This document shows positions 9,316-20,704 of a DNA stretch of 64,000 nt, in pieces. The number at the start of each line of letters is the position of its first letter. Positions within the stretch are counted from its first letter, which is position 1. The stretch covers positions 186,001-250,000 of the forward strand of contig NZ_MSZZ01000011.1 in the NCBI RefSeq assembly GCF_002093975.1. Direction: 5' to 3'. The DNA is from Thermoactinospora rubra (GTDB taxonomy: Bacteria > Actinomycetota > Actinomycetes > Streptosporangiales > Streptosporangiaceae). Under the pieces are notes generated by a model. The model was not told the DNA's origin, did no database searches, and saw only the letters and a list, made by a program, of their open reading frames with translations. A program made the translations under genes and the position numbers.

Positions 9316-9394
9316 CTGACCTCCTCGCCTAGCGGCTCGTCGGCCGCGTGAGCCCATGGGCTGCTGTGCTTATTGGTTCGCTCGACAAGCTCGC

Positions 9395-10234
9395 TCACGT
9401 GTTGCTCCCGGGGTCGAGCGCGTCGCGCAGTCCGTCGCCGATGAGGTTGATGCTCAGCACGAGGGCCACCAGCATCCCGGAGGGGAAGACGAACAGCCAG
9501 GGGTAGCCGGTGGCGTTGCGGGCGCCCTCGGCGATGAGGGTGCCGAGCGACACGTCCGGCGGCTGGATGCCGAAGCCGAAGAAGGACAGGGCGGCCTCGC
9601 CGATGACCGCGCCGCTGACGTTCAGCGTGGCGTCGATGATCAGCAGGGACGACAGGTTGGGGACGACGTGCCGGAAGATGATCTTCCATTGCGGGATGCC
9701 CATGTAGCGGGCGGCCTGCACGTACTCCCGCTCGCGCAGCGACAGCGTCATGCTGCGCACCACCCGGGAGGTGATCATCCAGGCGAAGACGGCCAGCAGC
9801 ACCACGAACCACAGCCACGAGGCGTTCTTCAGCCGGGGCGAGACGATCGCGATGATGAGGAAGCTCGGCAGCACGAGCAGCAGGTCGACGCCCCACATCA
9901 GCACCCTGTCGACCCAGCCGCCGAAGTACCCGGCGAAGGCGCCGACGATCGCCGCGAGCGTGGTCGCGATGAGCGCCGTCAGCAGGCCGATGATGATCGA
10001 CTTCTGCATGCCGCGCAGCGTGATCGCGTACATGTCCTGGCCGATCGTGGTCGTACCCCACCAGTGGTCGGCCGACGGCGGCGACAGGAACGCCATGAAG
10101 TCCTTGTCGGTCCACTCGTACTGGCCGAAGAAGGGGCCGACGTAGGCCAGGAGGACCAGGAGCAGCAGCGCGATGGACCCGTACCGCGCCTGCCTGTTAC
10201 GGACGAGTCGCGCGAGGACGACCTTGGACCGCAT
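9395..10234 (-). CDS. peptide ABC transporter permease (OppC-like)
   Basis: A 279-residue inner-membrane protein of the DppC/OppC group. The first hydrophobic helix is at about 20-37 (GSIALLLLVLLAYVGPFFG), followed by the long extracytoplasmic segment typical of OppC and then five more membrane segments. The cytoplasmic coupling loop, which contacts the ATPase, is in the region QAARYMGIPQWKIIFRHVVP. The start codon directly follows the stop of the partner permease with no bases between them, so the two are co-translated. Confidence 0.9.
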   Translation of the reverse strand: MRSKVVLARLVRNRQARYGSIALLLLVLLAYVGPFFGQYEWTDKDFMAFLSPPSADHWWGTTTIGQDMYAITLRGMQKSIIIGLLTALIATTLAAIVGAFAGYFGGWVDRVLMWGVDLLLVLPSFLIIAIVSPRLKNASWLWFVVLLAVFAWMITSRVVRSMTLSLREREYVQAARYMGIPQWKIIFRHVVPNLSSLLIIDATLNVSGAVIGEAALSFFGFGIQPPDVSLGTLIAEGARNATGYPWLFVFPSGMLVALVLSINLIGDGLRDALDPGSNT

Positions 10235-11212
10235 CTAGCTCACCCGCACCCGAGGATCGAGGGCCGCCACCAGCAGGTCGGACATGAAGGCGGCCAGCAG
10301 AATGCACGCGGCGGTGAACAGGCTCACCGCGGCGACGGAGTTGACGTCGTTCTGGTTGATGGCGTCGACCAGCCAGGCGCCCATGCCGTGCCAGGCGAAG
10401 ATCTTCTCGGTGAAGATCGCGCCGACGAAGACCGTGCCGAGGGCGAAGGCGAAGTAGGTCGCCGACGGGATCAGCGCGGTGCGCAGCGCGTGCTTGAACA
10501 GCGCGGTCCTGCGCCGCAGGCCCTTGGCCATCGCCGTGCGCACGAAGTCCTGGCCCAGCACGTCGAGCATCATGTTGCGCTGGATGCGGCTGTAGAAGGC
10601 GATGGACCCCACGCTGAGCGAGATCGTCGGCAGGATCAGGTGGTTGAGCCTGTTGAGGAACTGGTCCCAGCCCGACAGGCGGGGGTTGTACTCGCCGGTG
10701 TACTCGATCAGCGTGAACCCGAGCCCTCTGTTGAGGTTGTAGGTCGCGATGGCCAGCAGCGTGGCCAGCACGAACACCGGGACGGCCATCACGACGAAGG
10801 AGCTGACCCCGATTATTCGGTCCTGGATCTTGTACTGCTTGACCGCCGAGTAGGCCCCCAGGATCACGCCGATGGCGAAGCCCAGGATGGTGCCGATGAG
10901 CAGCAGGCGGAGGCTCACGCCGATCCGGCGGCCCATTTCGTCGTTGACCGAGGCGCCGTTCCAGGTCTTGCCGAAGTCGCCGGTCACGACGCCGGACGCC
11001 CAGGTGACGTAACGCTCGAAGACCGGCGTCTTGTCGTTGAGGTTGTAGGCGTCGAGCGTCGCGTCGATGACCGCTTCCGGGACGGGAGGTTGGCGGCCCT
11101 CATAGGAGGCACGAGGATTCATGGTCGTGGCGGCGAGCATGTAGGCCAGGCTTGCCGCGATCGCAACCAAGACGGCGTTCATCGCCAACCTGCGCAGCAG
11201 GTACTTGCCCAT
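10235..11212 (-). CDS. peptide ABC transporter permease (OppB-like)
   Basis: A 325-residue DppB/OppB-type permease, first gene of the importer operon. I take ATG 11212 (MGKYLLRRLAMNAVLV) as the start because GGAGGG lies five bases ahead; an in-frame start 63 bases further upstream lacks a ribosome site. It has six predicted membrane segments and the coupling-loop sequence DFVRTAMAKGLRRRTALFKH, characteristic of the family. A 165-base gap separates it from treZ, which is on the same strand, so the importer probably has its own promoter in that gap. Confidence 0.9.
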   Translation of the reverse strand: MGKYLLRRLAMNAVLVAIAASLAYMLAATTMNPRASYEGRQPPVPEAVIDATLDAYNLNDKTPVFERYVTWASGVVTGDFGKTWNGASVNDEMGRRIGVSLRLLLIGTILGFAIGVILGAYSAVKQYKIQDRIIGVSSFVVMAVPVFVLATLLAIATYNLNRGLGFTLIEYTGEYNPRLSGWDQFLNRLNHLILPTISLSVGSIAFYSRIQRNMMLDVLGQDFVRTAMAKGLRRRTALFKHALRTALIPSATYFAFALGTVFVGAIFTEKIFAWHGMGAWLVDAINQNDVNSVAAVSLFTAACILLAAFMSDLLVAALDPRVRVS

Positions 11213-11353
11213 CACCCTCCGATCGCACTGGACGGGGGATCGGTTGACCCCCTTGACGAAGGCCACCCCCAGCACGGGACAACGTCAAAGCATCTTGAAA
11301 ATCCCTTGACGCGCCCATGACGCCAATGCGCAGAGTACCCGTAGAAATGTAAC

Positions 11354-11370
11354 AGTCAGCTCGGCTGACT
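11354..11370 (-). terminator. small hairpin after treZ
   Basis: AGTCAGC-TCG-GCTGACT is a perfect 7-bp stem with a 3-base loop, 8 bases past the treZ stop on the minus strand and followed there by T-rich sequence. It fits a weak terminator for the trehalose operon. It could equally be an operator for the peptide importer promoter, since it lies in the same gap. Confidence 0.5.
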
Positions 11371-11377
11371 ATAACGG

Positions 11378-13087
11378 TCACGTCACCGCGCGAAAGATCA
11401 CGACGCTTTGCGGGGGGAGACGCAGCCCATCCTGACCAGCGGAAACGCCCTCATCAGCGAGCAATATGCATGGTACTTCTGAGAGGCGATATGTCACAGG
11501 ATTGGGACAAAAATTTATGACTACGGAGAGTGAACCCCGGCGCATTGCAAACCATTGCCCGTCGGGGTCCGGCTCGGCCTCCACACTGCCCGGACGGGGA
11601 TCGGTCAGCTCGGGCAGCGCCTTACGGAGCGCGATCAGGTCGCGGTACCAGCACAGCAGCGACCAGTGCTCCTCCAGCTTGAGCTCCTCCCAGTCCAGCT
11701 TGGAGCGCTCGAAGGTCTCCGGATCGCCGGGCTCGGGCGCGTCCCACTCGTAGCCGAACCCCTCGAACTCCCGCCGCCTGCGCTCGCCCTCGCCCTCGCG
11801 CAGCGCCGGATCCTCGTGGTCGGTGAAGAAGTAGAACGGCGAGCGGGCGCCCCACTCCTCCCCCATGAACAGCATCGGCGTGAACGGCGAGGTCAGCAGC
11901 AGCGCCGCGGTCAGCCGGAGCTGGGCGGGGGTGAGCCGGTCGCCGCGCGGCCGGTTGCCGACCTGGTCGTGGTTCTGGGCGCAGCACACCAGCCGGTGCC
12001 GCGGCCCGTGGTACGGCGCGCCGTGCGAGCGGCCGCGGAAGGAGGAGTGGCCGCCGTCGTGCACGAAGCCCTTGGTGAGCGCCTTGGCCAGGGCGGCCGG
12101 GGAGGCGAAGTCGGCGTAGTAGCCGTGGCTCTCCCCCGTCACGTTCGCGTGCAGGGCGTGGTGCACGTCGTCGTTCCACTGGGCGGTCATGCCCAGCCCG
12201 CCGGCCTCCCTGGGCGTGACCATCCGCGGGTCGTTGAGGTCGGACTCGGCGATCAGCGTGAGCGGGCGGCCCACCGCGCAGGCCAGCGCGTCGACCTCGT
12301 CGGCCAGCTCGGCGAGGAAGTGCGTGGCCCGCTTGTCGTGCAGCGCGTGGACGGCGTCCAGCCGCAGCCCGTCGACGTGGTAGTCGCGCAGCCACTGCAC
12401 CGCGTTGTCGATGAAGTAGCGCCGCACCTCGTCGGAGCCGGGGCCGTCGAGGTTGACCGCCTCGCCCCAGTAGCTGCCCTGCGTGCCGGTCAGGTACGGG
12501 CCGAAGGCGCCCAGGAAGTTGCCCGACGGGCCGAGGTGGTTGTAGACGACGTCGAGGACGACGCCCAGCCCGGCGCGGTGGCAGGCGTCCACGAACGTCT
12601 TCAGCCCGTCGGGCCCGCCGTAGTTCTCGGTCACCGCGAACAGGTCGACCCCGTCGTACCCCCAGTTGCGCGTGCCGGGCACCGGCGCCACGGGCATGAT
12701 CTCCACGAAGTCGACGCCCAGCTCCACCAGGTGCGGCAGCTTGCCGACGGCCGCCTGGAAGGTGCCCTCGGGGGTGAAGCAGCCGACGTGCAGCTCGTAG
12801 ATCACCGAGCCGCGCAGGTCGCGTCCCGTCCAGTCGTGGTCCTCCCAGGTGAACCTGGCGTGGTCGTAGACCGTGCTGGGGCCGAAGATGCCGTCCTTCT
12901 GCCGCCGCGACCTCGGGTCCGGGTAGGGGCCCTGGCCGTCGACCAGGTAGGCGTAGGCCGATCCGTGCCCCGCCCCGCCGACCTCGGCGCTCCACCAGCC
13001 CCCGTCCCGCCGGGCCATGGCATGGCGGCGTGAGTCGACCTCGATCTCGACCGTCGTGGCCTTCGGCGCCCAGACTTCAAAGATCAT
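11378..13087 (-). CDS. treZ: malto-oligosyltrehalose trehalohydrolase
   Basis: A 569-residue GH13 enzyme that cleaves the alpha-1,4 bond next to the terminal trehalose unit made by TreY, releasing free trehalose. It has an N-terminal CBM48-like beta domain (MIFEVWAPKATTVEIEV), then the barrel with the conserved regions DVVYNH, DGLRLDAVH (nucleophile Asp), LIAESD (acid Glu) and NHDQ. The length and the order of motifs match characterised TreZ proteins. It is the last gene of glgX-treY-treZ and its start overlaps the treY stop by 11 bases, so it is translationally coupled. Cytoplasmic. Confidence 0.95.
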   Translation of the reverse strand: MIFEVWAPKATTVEIEVDSRRHAMARRDGGWWSAEVGGAGHGSAYAYLVDGQGPYPDPRSRRQKDGIFGPSTVYDHARFTWEDHDWTGRDLRGSVIYELHVGCFTPEGTFQAAVGKLPHLVELGVDFVEIMPVAPVPGTRNWGYDGVDLFAVTENYGGPDGLKTFVDACHRAGLGVVLDVVYNHLGPSGNFLGAFGPYLTGTQGSYWGEAVNLDGPGSDEVRRYFIDNAVQWLRDYHVDGLRLDAVHALHDKRATHFLAELADEVDALACAVGRPLTLIAESDLNDPRMVTPREAGGLGMTAQWNDDVHHALHANVTGESHGYYADFASPAALAKALTKGFVHDGGHSSFRGRSHGAPYHGPRHRLVCCAQNHDQVGNRPRGDRLTPAQLRLTAALLLTSPFTPMLFMGEEWGARSPFYFFTDHEDPALREGEGERRRREFEGFGYEWDAPEPGDPETFERSKLDWEELKLEEHWSLLCWYRDLIALRKALPELTDPRPGSVEAEPDPDGQWFAMRRGSLSVVINFCPNPVTYRLSEVPCILLADEGVSAGQDGLRLPPQSVVIFRAVT

Positions 13088-15252
13088 GTCTCTCCAGGAG
13101 TGCGACCGGATACCTGCTCAGGAGATGCGCGAGGGGGATCTTGCCGGTGTGCGTGGCGCCCGTCAGCAGGTCCCGCCAGGCGCCCGTGGGCAGCATCAGC
13201 GTCGTGGCGCCCCAGCCGGAGGCCGCCAGCCGTACCGGGAAGCGGGTGGCCACGGCGACCGCGGCGCCGTCCGGGCGGTGCCGTTCCGGGCCGGACAGCC
13301 AGCCGCGGGCGAAGGCGACCACGTGCCGGGCCCGCTCGCCGTCGGCGAACAGCGGCGTGTACGGCGCCGCCGCGTCCAGCCGGCGGCGCAGCCGCAGCGC
13401 CTGGGAGGTGAGCAGCAGCTTGGCCGCGTCCCAGTCCGACACCGGCACGCGCGGGTAGGCGACCGGGCGCCGGTTGTCGGGGTCGACGAGGGAGAAGTCG
13501 GTCGTCTCGTTGCCCTGGTAGACGTCGGGCACGCCGGGCATCATGAGCTGCACGAGCTTCTGCCCGAGCGAGTTGCTCACCGCGTAGCGGTCGACGAACG
13601 CGGTGAACTCGCCGACGGGCATCTCCATCGCCCGGCGGGCGAACTCGCGCAGCCCGTCCTCGTAGGCGGGGTCGGGACGCACCCACGACGTGCGGGTCTT
13701 GGCCTCCCGCGCCGCCTTGAGCAGGTAGTCGGTGAAGCGCTCGACCGAGATGGGCCAGGCGGCCATGAGGTTCTGCCAGGCCAGGTAGTCCAGGTGGGGG
13801 TCGAAGCGCACCTGGCGGGCCCAGCCGCGCACGGTCTCGGCCCACGTGTCGGGCATCTCCGACAGCACCGCCAGCCGGGCGCGCACGTCCTCCGACCGCT
13901 TGGTGTCGTGGGTCGACAGCGTGGTCATCGTGTACGGCGGCAGCGACAGGCAGAAGTCGTGGAAGTCCTCGGCCTCGATGCCGAAGTGGTCCGGCTCGCC
14001 GCCCACCTCGTTCAGGCACGACAGCGGGAACCAGCGGTACAGCGCCGTGTCCTCCACGCCCTTGGCCATGACCGGGCCGGAGGTCTGCTGGAAGCGCGTG
14101 ATCACCTCGGCCGGGCCGTACAGGACCTTCTCGGCCAGCGGCCGGACGGCGGGCGAGCAGGTGGCGGCGGCCCGCTCGACGATCGCGACGGCCTCGGGCG
14201 GCGGCTCCTCCCCCGGCACGACGTAGGTCCGGTAGACCGGCATGGCCACCAGCAGCTCGGCGACGGCCTCGGGCGCCGCCCCGGCGGCCCGGGCCAGCCG
14301 CCCCACCTCGGCCTTGAAGAACAGGTCGATGACCTCGCGCTTGGCGTCGAGCATGACCGGCTGGTAGTCCGCGGGCCAGCCGGTCATCTCGCGGAACAGC
14401 TCGACCAGCCGCGGCCGGGCCTCGGGGTCGACGAACAGCCGGGTGATCCGGTTGAGCGCCTCGTAACCGGTGGTGCCGTCGCACGCCCAGTCGGCGGGCA
14501 GCCGCTCGTCGCCGACGAGGATCTTCTCCACGACGGTCCACACGCCGCCGCTGCGCTTGCGCAGCCGGGCCAGATAGCCGCGCGGGTCGGCCAGCCCGTC
14601 CGGGTGGTCGACCCGCAGCCCCTCGGCCAGCCCCTCGTCCAGGAGCCAGAAGATCACCTCGTGGGTGGCGAAGAACACCTCCGGGTCCTCCACCCGCAGC
14701 CCGATCAGGGAGGAGACGTCGAAGAAGCGGCGGTACCCCGGCCCCTCGCGCCAGTCGACGAGCCGGTAGTGCCCGGGGTGGGGGAACACGTGGTCGTGGT
14801 AGCGCAGCACGTCGCCGTCCACGACGGGCTCGGTGTCGTCGCCGACGACCGGCATCGCCACCTTCCCGTCGACCCACTCGATGTCGAACCACCTGGCGTA
14901 CGGCGAGGCCGCGCCGTCCTTGAGCACCGACCACAGCTGGGCGTTGCCGGACTCGGGCACCGGCACGGTCATGTGGTTGGGCACGATGTCGAGCACGATG
15001 GCCAGGTCGCCGGCGGCCAGCCGTTCGGCCATCTCCTTGAAGCCCTTGGCCCCGCCGAACTCCTCGCGGATGCGCGAATGGTCCACCACGTCGTAGCCGT
15101 GCCTGGACTCCGGCGTCGCCTGCAGCACCGGCGAGAGGTAGACGTGGCTGACGCCCAGGTCGCGCAGGTAGGGGGCGAGGTCGGCGACCTGCGCGAAGCC
15201 GAAGTCGGGGGTGAGCTGGACCCGGTAGGTCGAGATGGGCCTCTGACTGGCA

Positions 15253-15260
<8 letters not shown>
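13077..15260 (-). CDS. treY: malto-oligosyltrehalose synthase
   Basis: A 727-residue GH13 enzyme that isomerises the reducing-end alpha-1,4 linkage of maltodextrins to alpha,alpha-1,1, giving maltooligosyltrehalose. The N-terminus STYRVQLTPDFGFAQ is the signature of the family, followed by HVYLSPVLQATPESRHGYD, DIVPNHM, GLRVDHPDGLADP and a C-terminal YQGNE segment. The start is GTG 15260, overlapping the glgX stop by 8 bases. Together with TreZ it forms the glycogen-to-trehalose route; the debranching enzyme just upstream supplies linear chains. Confidence 0.95.
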
Positions 15261-17346
<2,086 letters not shown>

Positions 17347-17552
17347 CAAGGCTCCCTTGCGCTCTGCACCATGTTCACCCAGGACCCGACGACTGCCTAG
17401 AGCCCGGCTTCGTGGGCGGCGCCTGCCGATCTTAGTCATCAGGGGGCTGACGTGCGGATTCACCGTGCCGATGCGGCTGGTCAAGTCTTCGGCCACGCCA
17501 TACCGCGGCCGGCGGCGTTTGATCCGCTCCCTCGTGGCAACTTTGCGTGGGC

Positions 17553-17975
17553 ATGGGTGGGTTCAAGAAATTCCTGTTACGCGGCAACCTCGTCGAGCTG
17601 GCCATCGCCGTCGTCGTGGGCGCCACCTTCAGCGGCCTGGTGCAGGCGCTGGTCCGCGACCTCGTCACCCCGCTGATCGGCGCCCTCACCGGCGGGCGGC
17701 AGCCGGACTTCTCCCAGTACAGCTTCACGATCAACGGCAGCCAGTTCAAATACGGCGACTTCCTCAACCATCTGATCAGCTTCCTGATCATCTCCGCCAT
17801 CGTCTACTGGCTGATCGTCGTGCCGATGAACCGCCTGGTCAGCCTGTTCGACAGGCACAAGGAGGCCACCGAGAAGAAGTGCCCCGAGTGCCTGAGCGAC
17901 ATCCCGGTCGAGGCCCGGCGGTGTGCGTTCTGCACGGTGGAGCTCGTGCCGGAGAGCGAGAAGCCGCCTGCCTGA
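17553..17975 (+). CDS. mscL: large-conductance mechanosensitive channel with zinc-ribbon tail
   Basis: A 140-residue MscL. The N-terminal amphipathic helix and pore helix (GFKKFLLRGNLVELAIAVVV), the periplasmic loop, and the second membrane helix (FLIISAIVYWLIVVPMN) are clear. It releases solutes during hypo-osmotic shock. After the second helix comes a tail with two Cys pairs, CPECLSDIPVEARRCAFC, which looks like a zinc ribbon; the best-studied MscL proteins end in a plain helical bundle. A GTG at 17547 in frame is an alternative start; no strong ribosome site distinguishes them. It is divergent from the trehalose operon, which fits a shared osmotic theme. Confidence 0.92.
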   Translation: MGGFKKFLLRGNLVELAIAVVVGATFSGLVQALVRDLVTPLIGALTGGRQPDFSQYSFTINGSQFKYGDFLNHLISFLIISAIVYWLIVVPMNRLVSLFDRHKEATEKKCPECLSDIPVEARRCAFCTVELVPESEKPPA

Positions 17976-17987
17976 CACAATGGCAGG

Positions 17988-18593
17988 GTGAGCGTTGAGC
18001 TGCTGGTGTGGCGCGAGGACGGGCCGGTCTCCCGGGAGCGCGCCCGCGAGGCGCACCGGACGCTGCGGGAGACCGCGCCGTCGCCGGCCAGGGACGGCGG
18101 GCTGGCGCGGCTGGCCGAGGAACTGCCCGGGCACGTGACGACCTTCCCCGGCGCCGCGCTCGTCACCATGACACCCGAGGAGATGGACCAGGTCTCCAAC
18201 CACGCCTTCGCCGCCGCCCGGGCGCTCGGGCTGGTCTGCTACGACCCGCAGCGCGACCTCGTCCACAACCTCGGGCCGCTGGGCGTCCACCCGGGCATGC
18301 AACTGCACACCGGAGACGGCATGGTCGTCGTCGATCCCGACCTCGGGCTGGTCCACGACGTGCTGGGCACCCTGTCGCCCGCCAACCCCTTCGCCGCCCT
18401 CGTGGTGTTCGGCAGCCACTTCATCCAGGTCTCGCCCGGGGACGAGCCGGAGTACGAGCTGGAGTACAAGGAGGGCGTCCTACGCCGGGCGACGGTGGCG
18501 GAGCTGGCGGAGGTACGGCGGGCGTTCGCGGAGTACGCCACCGGGGAGCGCGCCTTCCTCGGCCGCCACTCCTGGTCGCCGGTCACCTCCTGA
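17988..18593 (+). CDS. conserved hypothetical protein
   Basis: A 201-residue soluble protein beginning at GTG 17988 with GCAGGG ahead, 12 bases after mscL, so probably co-transcribed. I do not recognise a domain. The C-terminal half (LVHDVLGTLSPANPFAALVVFG, then SPGDEPEYELEYKEG) has the look of a small alpha/beta protein, with no signal peptide or membrane helix. Codon use matches its neighbours. Its last 11 bases overlap the convergent dehydratase gene. Confidence 0.75.
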   Translation: MSVELLVWREDGPVSRERAREAHRTLRETAPSPARDGGLARLAEELPGHVTTFPGAALVTMTPEEMDQVSNHAFAAARALGLVCYDPQRDLVHNLGPLGVHPGMQLHTGDGMVVVDPDLGLVHDVLGTLSPANPFAALVVFGSHFIQVSPGDEPEYELEYKEGVLRRATVAELAEVRRAFAEYATGERAFLGRHSWSPVTS

Positions 18594-19530
18594 GGCCCGC
18601 GGGCTCCTCCTCGTTCAGCGCCTCCCGGTACAGGTCCGGGTCGACGTTGCCGCCCGACACGATGGCCACCGTACGGCCCGCCGGCACCCTGCCCGCCTCC
18701 ACCTTGCCCGCCAGCACGGCCGCGGTCGCCACGGCCCCGCTCGGCTCGGCGACCAGGCGGGCCCTGAACGCCAGGTGCCGCATGGCGGCGCGGATCTCCT
18801 CCTCGCTCACCGTGACGATGCCGTCCAGCCGGGCCCGCAGGATCGAGAACGTCAGGTCCGACAGGTCGGCGCGCAGCCCGTCGGCGATCGTGCGGAACGT
18901 GCGGGCCGCCTCCCACGACACCCGGCGCCCGGCCGCCAGCGACTCCGCCGCGTCCGCCGCCAGCTCGGGCTCGACGCCGTAAACGCGGGTCGCGGGGCTC
19001 AGCTCCTTGACCGCGGTCGCGATGCCCGAGGCGAGCCCTCCGCCGCTGACCGGGACGACGACGACCTCCACGTCGGGCAGGTCGGCGATGATCTCCAGCC
19101 CGATGGTCCCCTGCCCGGCGATCACCGCCGGGTGGTCGTAGGGAGGGATCAGCGTCAGGCCCTGGTCGGCGGCGTGCTTCTCGGCGGCGATCACCCGCTG
19201 GTCGGGCGGCACGACCACCAGCGTGGCCCCGAACGATCTGATCGCCTCCACCTTGACCCGGGGCGTGCCCTCCGGGACTACGACGGTGCACGGCACGCCC
19301 GCCTCCCGCGCGGCGTAGGCCAGCGCCTGGCCGTGGTTGCCGGAGGAGTGCGTGACGACGCCCGAGGGCCGCAGCGCCGCGACCGCGTTGAACGCTCCCC
19401 TGATCTTGAAGGAGCCCACGCGCTGCAGGCTCTCCGGCTTGACCCACAGGTCGCCGCAGCGGACGAGCGGGGTGCGCACGGCGACGTGGGCGATGCGGGT
19501 GGCGGCGGCGCGGATGTCGTGGAGATCCAT
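18583..19530 (-). CDS. threonine/serine dehydratase-like PLP enzyme
   Basis: A 315-residue fold-type II PLP enzyme. Lys in SFKIRGA (near residue 42) forms the Schiff base, SSGNHGQ binds the substrate carboxylate and SGGGLASG is the phosphate-binding loop. The family converts threonine to 2-oxobutanoate, or serine to pyruvate; serine racemases share the fold. It lacks the regulatory ACT-like C-terminal domain of biosynthetic IlvA, so a catabolic or racemase role is more likely. It is transcribed alone, convergent to the hypothetical gene downstream of mscL. Confidence 0.88.
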   Translation of the reverse strand: MDLHDIRAAATRIAHVAVRTPLVRCGDLWVKPESLQRVGSFKIRGAFNAVAALRPSGVVTHSSGNHGQALAYAAREAGVPCTVVVPEGTPRVKVEAIRSFGATLVVVPPDQRVIAAEKHAADQGLTLIPPYDHPAVIAGQGTIGLEIIADLPDVEVVVVPVSGGGLASGIATAVKELSPATRVYGVEPELAADAAESLAAGRRVSWEAARTFRTIADGLRADLSDLTFSILRARLDGIVTVSEEEIRAAMRHLAFRARLVAEPSGAVATAAVLAGKVEAGRVPAGRTVAIVSGGNVDPDLYREALNEEEPAGLRR

Positions 19531-19573
19531 GGCTCCACCCTAGAAGCGGGCGCCGGCCGCCGCCGGGGCGGCC

Positions 19574-20704
19574 CTAGGCCCGCCCGATCACCCTCTCGTA
19601 CATCTCCAGGTAGCGGTCGGCCATCACGCCGGGGGAGAACCGGGCGCGCGCCTCCCTCCTGCACTCCTCCGGGTCGATCTCCTCGGCCCGCAGGACGAGC
19701 TCGGCCAGCTCCTCCTCGGTGTCGGCCAGGAAGCCGGTGCGGCCGTGGTCGATCAGCTCCGGCAGGCAGCCCCGGCGGAAGCCGATCGGCGGGATGCCGA
19801 GCGCCATGGCCTCCACCACCGCCGTCCCGCCCGGCTCGTCCCACTGGATGGGGAAGAGCGCGGCGCGGGCCGAGGCGTAGACGCGGTCGCGGTCGGGGCC
19901 GCCGACGCCACCGATCCACCGCACCAGGTCCCCGTCGAGGTAGCGGGAGACCTCCTCCTGGTGGTAGCGGACGTCGGGATGGCCGTGCAGGGGGTGTTCG
20001 GGGTCGCTCAGCACCCGGTCGAGCTCCGCGGGCGTGTTCAGCCCGCTGACCGGCCCGGCGAGCACCAGCGGCAGGCCGAGCTTCTGGCACACCCGGGCGG
20101 CGATGTGCTGGCCCTTGAGCCCGCAGATCCGCCCCATGACGACGAGGTGCTCCTCGCGCGGGGCGGTGACGGGGGCGTCGGCGAGCGGCGTGGCGAGATG
20201 GATCGCGCCGAGCGCGGCCTCGCGCAGCGCCCTGGGCGCCCGTTCCAGCTGGGAGCGGGAGACGCCGTTGACGGCGATCCCGGCCGGCCACGCGCCGTAG
20301 AAGGCCGGATGCTTGCGCAGGTCCCAGTGGAGCGTGTGCAGGACGGGCGGCCCGCCCGAGCCGCCGCGGAAGGCCGACAGCACGGCCGGGCCCACGACCT
20401 CCAGGTGGTCGTGGACCAGGTCGATGTCGTCGCGGCGGCGCAGCTCCGCCACCACGCGGGCCTGGTGGGCGTGCGCCAGGCCCATGACCTGGTTGTAGGG
20501 CTTCTGCAGGTGGCGGAACTGGCCCTCGTCGAAGACGCTGACGAGCTCGTCGACCTCGATGGCGCTCTCGCCCACCGAGGCCAGCACCACCTCCACGCCG
20601 CGGGCCCGCAGCGGGGGCACCAGCGTGGCGACGACGTTCTCGATCCCGCCGTACCCGCTGGGCGGGACGGGCAGCCACGGCCCGGCGTTCATGAGCACCT
20701 TCAT
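19574..20704 (-). CDS. family 4 glycosyltransferase
   Basis: A 376-residue GT-B glycosyltransferase. ATG 20704 follows GGGAGG and overlaps the gpgS stop (ATGA). It starts with MKVLMNAGPWLPVPPSGYGG, the Gly-rich acceptor loop of GT4, and has the C-terminal donor-site EX7E motif in DEPGGTAVVEAMA. The donor is probably a nucleotide sugar. Its translational coupling to glucosyl-3-phosphoglycerate synthase suggests the two act on the same product or in the same osmolyte or polysaccharide pathway, but the acceptor cannot be read. Confidence 0.85.
   Translation of the reverse strand: MKVLMNAGPWLPVPPSGYGGIENVVATLVPPLRARGVEVVLASVGESAIEVDELVSVFDEGQFRHLQKPYNQVMGLAHAHQARVVAELRRRDDIDLVHDHLEVVGPAVLSAFRGGSGGPPVLHTLHWDLRKHPAFYGAWPAGIAVNGVSRSQLERAPRALREAALGAIHLATPLADAPVTAPREEHLVVMGRICGLKGQHIAARVCQKLGLPLVLAGPVSGLNTPAELDRVLSDPEHPLHGHPDVRYHQEEVSRYLDGDLVRWIGGVGGPDRDRVYASARAALFPIQWDEPGGTAVVEAMALGIPPIGFRRGCLPELIDHGRTGFLADTEEELAELVLRAEEIDPEECRREARARFSPGVMADRYLEMYERVIGRA

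Noticed and set aside
17347-17552. Divergent gap between glgX and mscL searched for operators or small RNA
   Set aside because: No convincing promoter hexamers, palindromes or hairpins could be picked out by eye.
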